This document shows, in pieces, positions 19,166 to 26,076 of a stretch of DNA of 64,000 nt. Source of the DNA: Robinsoniella peoriensis. GTDB lineage: Bacteria > Bacillota > Clostridia > Lachnospirales > Lachnospiraceae. Numbering within the stretch: position 1 is the first letter of the stretch; each line of letters begins with the position of its first letter. The DNA lies in NCBI RefSeq assembly GCF_000797495.1, contig NZ_JTGN01000002.1, positions 186,001 through 250,000 on the forward strand, in the 5' to 3' direction. The translations under genes and the position numbers were made by a program. The notes under the pieces were generated by a model that saw only the letters and a program-made list of their open reading frames with translations, made no database searches and was not told where the DNA came from.

Positions 19166-20245
19166 ATGAAGAAGAAATTTTTAAGCGGATTAATTTGTGC
19201 AGCAATGGTCGCAGGAATGCTGGCAGGATGTGGAGCATCCGAAAAGAGTACAACAGAGGCAGCAGCTACCGGTTCAAGTCAGGCAGCATCCACAGAAGCG
19301 GCAGGAGATACTGCAGCTGGCACAGAAGGTGCAGGCGAAGCCGGAGGAGAAACAGCTGCAAACGGTGATCTGACCATTGGTTCTGTTATTATGAATACAT
19401 CTGGTGAATGGTTTGCGGAAGTTATCGCAGGTCAGGAAGCAGCAGCAGAAGATCTTGGCGTTAAATTCAGTATCGTAAGTTCCGACAATGAAGTTTCCAA
19501 AGAATCCGATAATGTGGCAACTTATGTGGCACAGCAGGTAGATGCACTGGTGATCTCACCGCTTTCCGTAGATGCATCAGTTGCAGCGGTTGAAAGTGCT
19601 AAGGATGCTTCCATTCCGATAGTAAACTGGAACACTACGGTAAATACAGATACGGAAGGGTTTGTAGGGGTTTCCAATTATGATCTGGGCGGAAAAACAG
19701 GAGAGTATGTAAAGGAATATGTAGAGAAAAATTTCCCGGATGGATGTAAGATGGCAATCATCGGAAACAGCAGTTATGAAGTTGGTGTTGAGCGATGTAA
19801 AGGTTTCAAGGATGCTATCAAAGATGCAGCAGGCCTGGAGGTAGTTGCAGAACAGGATGCAGAACTTCAGGAAGAAGGTCTTGATATTACAGAACAGATC
19901 TTAACCGCAAATCCGGATGTGCAGTTAATCTGGGCATGGAACCAGACTTCACTCCTGGGATGTGTGGCAGCGCTCCAGAACGCAGGAAATGCAGAAGTAG
20001 TTGTAATGGGAACAGACATGAGTGTTGATCTTGCAAAAGATATGCAAAGTGAAGCTGTGAAATTACAGGCAGTCACAACACAGATGCCTTACGATATTGG
20101 ATATAAAGCGGTTGAAAATGCAGTAAAAGCGGCAAAGGGTGAGACTATAGACAAAGAGACACTGGTGCCTTTGAAAACGTATACCAAAGACAATGCAGAT
20201 GAAATCCAGACGTATATTGATGAACATAAGGATTTAGTAAAATAA
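19166..20245 (+). CDS. Type-1 sugar ABC transporter substrate-binding lipoprotein (RbsB/XylF type)
   Basis: Binding protein of 359 residues, first gene of a carbohydrate uptake transporter-2 operon. Lipobox GMLAGCG around residue 23, then a long Ala/Thr/Glu-rich linker (about 25-67) typical of surface lipoproteins, then the pentose/hexose-binding fold (GSVIMNTSGEWFAEVIAG, VDALVISPLSVD, MAIIGNSSYEVGVERCKGF). TTGGAGG precedes the ATG. The ligand is unknown; the downstream mutarotase points to a deoxyhexose such as rhamnose or a similar sugar. Confidence 0.9.
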   Translation: MKKKFLSGLICAAMVAGMLAGCGASEKSTTEAAATGSSQAASTEAAGDTAAGTEGAGEAGGETAANGDLTIGSVIMNTSGEWFAEVIAGQEAAAEDLGVKFSIVSSDNEVSKESDNVATYVAQQVDALVISPLSVDASVAAVESAKDASIPIVNWNTTVNTDTEGFVGVSNYDLGGKTGEYVKEYVEKNFPDGCKMAIIGNSSYEVGVERCKGFKDAIKDAAGLEVVAEQDAELQEEGLDITEQILTANPDVQLIWAWNQTSLLGCVAALQNAGNAEVVVMGTDMSVDLAKDMQSEAVKLQAVTTQMPYDIGYKAVENAVKAAKGETIDKETLVPLKTYTKDNADEIQTYIDEHKDLVK

Positions 20246-20260
20246 GAATAGACTGTCATG

Positions 20261-20367
20261 AGCCTGTTTGAAAATTAATTTCATCAATCAGCAATGCCTG
20301 GCTTTGTGGAATGGATGTATCGCAAAGAGGAATCACACCTTGATGAAAGCAATTTTCAAACTCGCTT
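20261..20367. repeat. Long imperfect intergenic hairpin of the palindromic repeat family
   Basis: Arm 20261-20287 (AGCCTGTTTGAAAATTAATT...) is complementary to 20340-20367 with about 80 percent matches. It lies between the binding-protein and ATPase genes, a common place for a processing hairpin that keeps the binding protein in excess. The arm sequence TTTGAAAATTGCTTTC is shared with the copy at 63017-63053. Confidence 0.65.
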
Positions 20368-20426
20368 CAGAGATAACATGAGGAGCAGGTTAACAAGCAG
20401 AATAAAAGAAGGCGAAGGTGAAGGAA

Positions 20427-21929
20427 GTGTCTGACATTATATTAAAGGCAGAAGGCGTTACGAAAAAGTTCGGCGGAATCACCGCTTTAGAGAATGCCGG
20501 TCTGGAACTCAGAAAGGGAGAGGTGCATGCTCTGGTAGGTGCAAACGGGGCAGGGAAAAGCACATTGATTAAAATTATTACAGGCGCTTATTCAAAGGAT
20601 GAAGGGAAAATTTATCTGGATGGCAGTGAAATCAATGTAAAATCCACATTTGAAGCGCGTGCATTAGGCATCAGTGCTGTTTATCAGGAATTTAGCTTGA
20701 TAAATACCGTATCCGTGGCGGAAAATATTTACATGGGTAAATTAATAAAAAAGAAAATCGGTCCTGTGAATCAAATTGATTGGAAAAAAATAAATGATGA
20801 GGCTCAGAAAATTTTAGATTTATTAGAGTGTAATATCAAGCCGGATGCTGTAGTAGGGACATTGAGTGTGGCACAAAAGCAGATGGTTGAGATTGCGAAG
20901 GCACTCTCCAACGAGATAAAGGTGCTGATTATGGATGAACCCACAGCCTCCTTGTCGGATAATGATATTGAAAATATGTTTAAGGTTGTAAAAGGGCTGC
21001 GGGAAAAAGGCATCAGTATTATCTACGTCTCCCACAGACTGGAAGAACTGCCGGTTATCTGTGACAGGATATCGGTATACAGGGATGGAAAATATATTAA
21101 AACTTTAGATATAGAGGATGCTCCGAAAAATGTGATTATTGAAAACATGGTTGGCAAGAACATGACTGTTACGGAACAGGCTAATTGTGCAACCAAAGAA
21201 GTCTTGCTGGAAGTCAGGAATTTTTCTTCCGGAAAGAAATTCAGCAATGTAAACATGAAACTTCACAGAGGGGAGATTCTGGGCATTGCCGGACTTGCAG
21301 GGGCGGGGAGAACAGAGTTTGTCAGAGCATTATTCGGTGCAGAGCCCAATGATTCCGGTGAAATTTTCATGGAAGGTAAAGAAATACATATTAAATCTCC
21401 AGGAGACGCTAAAAAAGCCGGTATTGGATTTGTTACAGAAGACAGAAAAGAAGAAGGACTGATTCTGAACATGGATCTGCATACCAATGTAGGTATGACC
21501 ATACTGGATAAATTAAAAAAGAGAATTGGGCTGGATTTACACAAAGAGGTAGACTTGATGAATGGATATATCAAATCCCTGAGTATCAAGTGCCGTGACG
21601 GAAATCAAAGAGCCATGGATTTGAGCGGTGGAAACCAGCAGAAGGTTGTTATTGCAAAATGGCTGGCTACCGAGCCTAAGATTCTGATTATGGACGAACC
21701 CACACGAGGAATAGACATTGGCAGCAAAAACCAGATTTATGCGCTGATCAATGAACTGGCGGAACAGGGAATCGGAATCATCATGATTTCCTCTGATCTC
21801 CCGGAGGTACTGCAGGTATCCAATCGCATTATGGTACTAGCGGCTGGGAAAGTTACAGGAGAGTTAGTAAATAAAGATTTGACACAAGAGGTTCTGCTTG
21901 ATTATGCCACCAGCCAGAAAGCAGTCTAA
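20427..21929 (+). CDS. Sugar ABC transporter ATP-binding protein (RbsA/MglA type)
   Basis: Dual-cassette ATPase of about 500 residues. First module: Walker A GANGAGKSTLIK, a family-typical degenerate signature LSVAQKQMVEIAKAL, Walker B VLIMDEPTASL. Second module: degenerate Walker A GLAGAGRTEF, signature LSGGNQQKVVIAKWL and ILIMDEPTRGIDIGS. This asymmetry is normal for CUT2 importers. Start chosen at GTG 20427 (AAGG eight bases upstream; product begins SDIILKAEGVTKKFGG); GTG 20418 is also open. It powers uptake through the permease that follows 24 bp downstream. Confidence 0.93.
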   Translation: MSDIILKAEGVTKKFGGITALENAGLELRKGEVHALVGANGAGKSTLIKIITGAYSKDEGKIYLDGSEINVKSTFEARALGISAVYQEFSLINTVSVAENIYMGKLIKKKIGPVNQIDWKKINDEAQKILDLLECNIKPDAVVGTLSVAQKQMVEIAKALSNEIKVLIMDEPTASLSDNDIENMFKVVKGLREKGISIIYVSHRLEELPVICDRISVYRDGKYIKTLDIEDAPKNVIIENMVGKNMTVTEQANCATKEVLLEVRNFSSGKKFSNVNMKLHRGEILGIAGLAGAGRTEFVRALFGAEPNDSGEIFMEGKEIHIKSPGDAKKAGIGFVTEDRKEEGLILNMDLHTNVGMTILDKLKKRIGLDLHKEVDLMNGYIKSLSIKCRDGNQRAMDLSGGNQQKVVIAKWLATEPKILIMDEPTRGIDIGSKNQIYALINELAEQGIGIIMISSDLPEVLQVSNRIMVLAAGKVTGELVNKDLTQEVLLDYATSQKAV

Positions 21930-21953
21930 CGGAGAATTCAGGAGGATAGGAAG

Positions 21954-22910
21954 ATGAATGCGAAAGCAAAAAGTTTTGATATAAAAGCATTTTTAATGAA
22001 ATATATTATGTATTTTGTTTTGATATTGATGTGTATTATTATGGCGGTTGCCAGCGACAAGTTTTTAACCACGGCAAATTTAATGACAATAGTAAAACAG
22101 ATATCCATACAGTCTATAGTAGCAATCGGTATGACCATGATTATTATAACCGGTAATATAGATTTAAGTGTTGGCTCCATCGTAGCATTTGCTTCCGTAT
22201 GTGCAGCAATGATGATGAATGCCGGATTACCTATTCCCATTGCGATTATTCTTACCGTTTTGGTGGCAGGGGTATTAGGATTTATTTCCGGTGGGGTGAC
22301 CGCAAAGCTAAAACTGCATTCATTCCTGGTAACACTGGCACTGATGCAGGCATTCAGAGGTCTTGCACAAACTATTACCGGAGGCTATCCGGTAGCCGGA
22401 CTTCCGGATTCCTTTGGAAAAATTGCATCCGGTTCCATTGGTCCGGTTCCTTATCTGGTTATTTACATGATTATCTTTTATGCAGTGTTTATATACATTA
22501 TGAAATATACTGCATTTGGAAGATCTATTTATGCCATTGGCGGAAACCAGGAGTCAGCAAGACTTTCCGGTATTAACGTTGAAAAAGTAAAAACAATGGT
22601 TTTCGTTATTTCATCCATGCTTTGCGGTGTTGCAGGCGTGCTGTTAACATCGAAAGTCCGTTCCGGAGATCCGACTTGTGCAAACGGTTGGGAAATGGAT
22701 ACCATCGCAGGAGCGATCATTGGCGGAACAAATATGATGGGCGGCGAAGGAAAGCTTGGAGGAACCATTATAGGTTTGCTATTTGTTGGTATCTTAAGCA
22801 ATGGTATGGTATTATTAGGTGTAAATGCATATATGCAGAGTGTTATTAAAGGGCTTGTAATCTTTGGTGCAGTTATTATCAACAGCATCCAGAAAAGAAG
22901 CCAGGCATAA
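21954..22910 (+). CDS. Sugar ABC transporter permease (RbsC type)
   Basis: Integral membrane protein of 318 residues with about nine to ten membrane segments and the BPD_transp_2 hallmark sequences (TGNIDLSVGSIVAF, the SFLVTLALMQAFRG stretch, YAIGGNQESARLSGI, AIIGGTNMMGGEGKLGGT). A single permease gene implies a homodimer. GGAGGATAGG stands before the ATG. It ends the transporter proper; the URO-D-like gene follows after a small palindromic repeat. Confidence 0.93.
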   Translation: MNAKAKSFDIKAFLMKYIMYFVLILMCIIMAVASDKFLTTANLMTIVKQISIQSIVAIGMTMIIITGNIDLSVGSIVAFASVCAAMMMNAGLPIPIAIILTVLVAGVLGFISGGVTAKLKLHSFLVTLALMQAFRGLAQTITGGYPVAGLPDSFGKIASGSIGPVPYLVIYMIIFYAVFIYIMKYTAFGRSIYAIGGNQESARLSGINVEKVKTMVFVISSMLCGVAGVLLTSKVRSGDPTCANGWEMDTIAGAIIGGTNMMGGEGKLGGTIIGLLFVGILSNGMVLLGVNAYMQSVIKGLVIFGAVIINSIQKRSQA

Positions 22911-22912
22911 TA

Positions 22913-22946
22913 AGGGCTGTCAGAAAGCAATCAAACACGCTCTAAA
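22913..22946. repeat. Short palindromic repeat copy
   Basis: TGTCAGAAAGCAATCAAACACGC region between the permease and the URO-D-like gene. It shares TGTCAGAAAGCAAT and CACGCTCTA with the copy at 63017-63053. Confidence 0.6.
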
Positions 22947-22996
22947 GCAGAATTACGATTTATGACGCAGAGAGTATAATTCAGGAGGAATGAAGG

Positions 22997-24037
22997 ATGA
23001 ACAGTTTAGAACGTTTTTATGCAACGGTAGACAGAAAGCCGGTAGACAGACCGGCGGCATGGCTTGGAATGCCGGATATTTTTGCACAGCCGGCATTATT
23101 CGAATATTATGGTGTAAAAGATATGCATGAATTAAAACTGGCGGTGGGAGATGACTTCTATGCAGTGGAGGTTCCTTATCAATCCCCTACGGCAAGTGCA
23201 ATCTACGCAGCGTTTGACTGGTATATGGATGGAAATGTAGATTCCGAAGACCGTACCTTAACAGCAGACGGATGTTTTAAAGATGCAGAAGACCTGGAAG
23301 ACCTGGATTTCTTTGAGTGGCCGGATCCGGCAAAATATATTGATGTGGAAGAGTGCAGACGCAGAGTAGAACTTGCACCGGAGGGAAAAGTAGTACTGGG
23401 CATGATGTGGTCAGCTCATTTTCAGGATGCATGTGCGTCCTTTGGAATGGAAACAGCACTTATGAATATGATTGCCAATCCGGAAGTTTACGAAGCGGTA
23501 AATGATAAGATCGTGGATTTTTACCTGAAAGCAAATGAAATTTTCTATGAAGCGACAAAGGGAAAACTAAATGCAGTACTGATCGGAAATGATATGGGAA
23601 GCCAGCGCGGACTGATGCTTTCACCGGCAATGGTCAAAGAATTTATCATACCCGGATGTAAAAAACTGGTAGAGCAGGCACATAGCTATGGATTAAAAGT
23701 CATTTACCATTCCTGCGGTTCTATCGCTGATGTAATTCCTGATTTAATTGAAGCAGGTGTAGATATTGTACATCCCATTCAGGCACTTGCAGCCGGAATG
23801 CAGCCGGAAAACCTGAAAGAAAAATTTGACGGAAAAGTCTCTTTCTGCGGTGGTGTAGATACTCAGGATCTGTTGGTAAACGGAACACCGGAAGAAGTAC
23901 GCAGTAAAGTGAAAGAATTACGGACCATCTTTCCAACGGGTTTGATTATTTCCCCCAGCCACGAAGCAATCATGCCTGATGTGCCTCCGGCAAACATAAA
24001 AGCTTTGTTTGATGAAGCACAGAAAATATACGGGTAA
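22997..24037 (+). CDS. Uroporphyrinogen decarboxylase-like protein (MtaA/CmuA-type)
   Basis: A 346-residue member of the URO-D superfamily. It lacks the N-terminal RQAGR motif of true HemE and instead has the zinc-type H238-S-C240-G motif and C284 in FCGGVDTQ, the pattern of corrinoid-dependent methyltransferases such as MtaA and CmuA. It ends with GLIISPSHEAIMPDVPPANI, also typical. AGGAGG lies eight bases before the ATG. The setting, between a sugar importer and a mutarotase gene, is not one where methyl-corrinoid chemistry is documented, and no corrinoid protein is encoded nearby. A role in processing a methylated or otherwise modified sugar is a guess only. Confidence 0.82.
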   Translation: MNSLERFYATVDRKPVDRPAAWLGMPDIFAQPALFEYYGVKDMHELKLAVGDDFYAVEVPYQSPTASAIYAAFDWYMDGNVDSEDRTLTADGCFKDAEDLEDLDFFEWPDPAKYIDVEECRRRVELAPEGKVVLGMMWSAHFQDACASFGMETALMNMIANPEVYEAVNDKIVDFYLKANEIFYEATKGKLNAVLIGNDMGSQRGLMLSPAMVKEFIIPGCKKLVEQAHSYGLKVIYHSCGSIADVIPDLIEAGVDIVHPIQALAAGMQPENLKEKFDGKVSFCGGVDTQDLLVNGTPEEVRSKVKELRTIFPTGLIISPSHEAIMPDVPPANIKALFDEAQKIYG

Positions 24038-24078
24038 AGTGTAATCTTGTTTAACCGTTATGGAAAGGGACAGCAAAT

Positions 24079-24402
24079 ATGAAAAGAATTGGTGAAATGA
24101 TAAAAATAAAACCGGAGGGTCTGGAACAATACAAAGCATATCATGCAAATCCGCTTCCGGGAGTAAATGAAATTTTGAAGGCATGCAACATTCAGAACTA
24201 TTCTATTTATCAAAGAGGGGACTACATGTTTGCATATTATGAATATGTGGGAGAAAACTTTGATGCTGATATGGAAAAAGTTGCAGCCGATCCGGCAACG
24301 CAAAAGTGGTGGGATCTGGTGAAGCCGTTGATGCAGCCTCTTGAGGATAGGAAAGAAGAGGAATTCTGGTCGGGAATGGAAGAAGTTTATCATTTGGAGT
24401 AA
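24079..24402 (+). CDS. rhaM: L-rhamnose mutarotase family protein
   Basis: A 107-residue protein, the usual RhaM/RhaU length. It aligns by eye with E. coli RhaM: the active-site pair Y21-H22 in YKAYHANPLPGV, NYSIYQRGDYMFAYYEY, and the tandem Trp in TQKWWDLV, ending EEVYHL. These enzymes interconvert alpha and beta anomers of L-rhamnose and related 6-deoxysugars. It closes the YesMN-controlled operon and is the best clue to the sugar class imported. Rhamnose isomerase and kinase genes are not in the window. Confidence 0.85.
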   Translation: MKRIGEMIKIKPEGLEQYKAYHANPLPGVNEILKACNIQNYSIYQRGDYMFAYYEYVGENFDADMEKVAADPATQKWWDLVKPLMQPLEDRKEEEFWSGMEEVYHLE

Positions 24403-24427
24403 TAGTAGTACAGCGAACAGTTTCTTA

Positions 24428-24520
24428 AATTGAGGTTTTGCTGAGTAATGACGCTTTGTAGATGCAGGTAGTGTACGGAAAGAGAAGGGGACGGAGCCCA
24501 TGCCAGTTCCCCACATTCTG
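24428..24520 (+). repeat. Partial copy of the mosaic inverted-repeat element
   Basis: GAGTAATGACGCTTTGTAGA and the following bases to GAGAAGGGG match the outer arms of the element at 39108-39820. They are joined directly to GACGGAGCCCATGCCAGT, which in the large element lies next to the right arm in the opposite relative orientation. It therefore looks like an end-to-end deletion derivative. Confidence 0.65.
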
Positions 24521-24686
24521 GGTAAATACCAGCTCCAATACAATGGTAAAAAAGCTATGTCTTCTGCGGATAATGCGTTTTTAAGGACTTAAAAAGCAGC
24601 TATCACATGATGATGCTGGGAATGAGTGTATACTTAAGTGATTTCTATGAAATAAAAAGTGAATATCGTATTATATCACATTAACG

Positions 24687-24718
24687 TTTAGCAGGGTGCA
24701 AATCAGCACCCTGCTAAA
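24687..24718. terminator. Stem-loop, probable terminator
   Basis: A 13-bp perfect stem (TTTAGCAGGGTGC and its complement) with a 6-base loop. It lacks a clear U-tract on either strand, so the terminator call is moderate. Confidence 0.45.
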
Positions 24719-24817
24719 AAAATGGATAATTTTTGAATAACGACAAATAATAGCAAAAGAATATATATTACGTACATTATTTCATAAAAGCATTGGTACT
24801 AGAAAGAGGGATATTAT

Positions 24818-25975
24818 TTGTTAATCATAAAAGGAAAAGTCCATACGATGGATGGGCAGACATATGAAAATGGTTACGTCCGTACAAAGGACAGTAAAAT
24901 TGCGGAAGTTGGAAGTATGGAGGATTTATTTCCATTCTGCGGAGAGGATGAGATTATAGATGCAGGCGGCGGCTGGGTACTGCCCGGCATTATTGAATCG
25001 CATTGTCATATTGGAATAACGGAAGAAAAGCATGGGATGATTGGAGATGACAGCAACGAGATGACGGACCCCATCACCCCTACTCTTCGTGCGATTGATG
25101 CAATTGATCCATTAGATCCGGCATTTCATGAGGCAATTATGGCAGGAATTACGTCTGTTATGGCAGGACCGGGCAGCTCCAATGTAGTAGGTGGTCAGTT
25201 TGCATTTATCAAGACACATGGGCGTTGTATCGATGATATGATAATCCGGGAACCAGCGGCAATGAAGATTGCGTTTGGTGAGAATCCCAAGACAAACTAT
25301 GGGGACAAGGATGTATGTCCTGCTACCAGGATGGGGATTGCTTCTCTTTTGAGAGAAACTCTATTTAAGGCAAGGCAGTATTTTCTGAAAAAAGAGTCAG
25401 GAGAATTAGAGGAGGAAGATTTCCAAATGGAAGCCTGGGTGCCTGTTTTTCGAAAAGAAATTCCGTTAAAAGCACATGTGCACAGGGCGGATGATATCCT
25501 GACGGCAATTCGTATTGCAAAAGAATATGAATTGGATTTAACCCTGGATCATTGTACAGAAGGACATCTGATAACTGAAAAAATAGTTGAATCCGGATAT
25601 CCCTGTATCGTAGGTCCCGATCTGACGTCCAAATCAAAAATAGAAATAGAAAATTTAAGCTTTAAAACAGATAAAATCCTGCAGGAGAGAGGCGTTCAGA
25701 TTGCAATTACAACAGATCATCCGGTTTCTATGATCCGTTACCTCCCCTTATGTGCAGGGCTTTCGGTCAAGCAGGGACTGCCGATGGAAGAAGGACTAAA
25801 GGCGATTACGATTAATCCGGCAAGAATCTGTGGAGCAGGAGACCGGGTAGGCAGTCTGAAGCCGGGGAAGGATGCAGATATTGTTATTTTTTCGGGGAAT
25901 CCGCTGGAAATATTTACGCAGACGCTGTACACGATTATTGATGGAAAGATTGTTTATAAAAACGGGGATATATAG
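24818..25975 (+). CDS. Amidohydrolase-family protein (imidazolonepropionase-like)
   Basis: Metal-dependent hydrolase of 385 residues with the TIM-barrel amidohydrolase layout: a small N-terminal beta domain, H62-x-H64 in ESHCHIGI, later metal/catalytic positions in KAHVHRADDIL, LDHCTEGH and ITTDHPVSM, and the C-terminal sequence NPARICGAGDRVGSLKPGKDADIVIF that is typical of the family. The start is TTG at 24818 with AGAGGGA upstream; no in-frame ATG gives the full N-terminus. It has no signal peptide and stands alone, ending in a terminator shared with the convergent gene. The substrate (cyclic amide, lactam or dipeptide-like) cannot be read. Confidence 0.85.
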   Translation: MLIIKGKVHTMDGQTYENGYVRTKDSKIAEVGSMEDLFPFCGEDEIIDAGGGWVLPGIIESHCHIGITEEKHGMIGDDSNEMTDPITPTLRAIDAIDPLDPAFHEAIMAGITSVMAGPGSSNVVGGQFAFIKTHGRCIDDMIIREPAAMKIAFGENPKTNYGDKDVCPATRMGIASLLRETLFKARQYFLKKESGELEEEDFQMEAWVPVFRKEIPLKAHVHRADDILTAIRIAKEYELDLTLDHCTEGHLITEKIVESGYPCIVGPDLTSKSKIEIENLSFKTDKILQERGVQIAITTDHPVSMIRYLPLCAGLSVKQGLPMEEGLKAITINPARICGAGDRVGSLKPGKDADIVIFSGNPLEIFTQTLYTIIDGKIVYKNGDI

Positions 25976-25989
25976 AATGTTCTTCAGAA

Positions 25990-26039
25990 GAGAGAAGGGA
26001 CTGCCGGTTAAATAGATTATTAACCGACAGCCTCTTTTT
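25990..26039. terminator. Terminator between convergent genes
   Basis: Imperfect stem around ACTGCCGGTTAA / TTAACCGACAGCC followed by TCTTTTT, placed between the amidohydrolase gene and the cyclic-di-GMP gene. Confidence 0.65.
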
Positions 26040-26076
26040 AGTTAATCCCATAACAGGTCTGAGCTTATGGAAATAT

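Larger units (their letters stand above)
24403..24817. other. Gene-free stretch with repeat fragment and hairpin
   Basis: No convincing gene. It holds a partial copy of the mosaic inverted-repeat family (24428-24520), a 13-bp perfect stem-loop at 24687-24718 and an AT-rich region before the TTG-initiated amidohydrolase gene. Confidence 0.6.

Noticed and set aside
19105-19368. Open frame overlapping the start of the sugar-binding lipoprotein gene
   Set aside because: It begins inside the terminator/promoter region, and its composition (Arg/Ser-rich runs) is that of a shifted reading of the Ala/Thr-rich linker.
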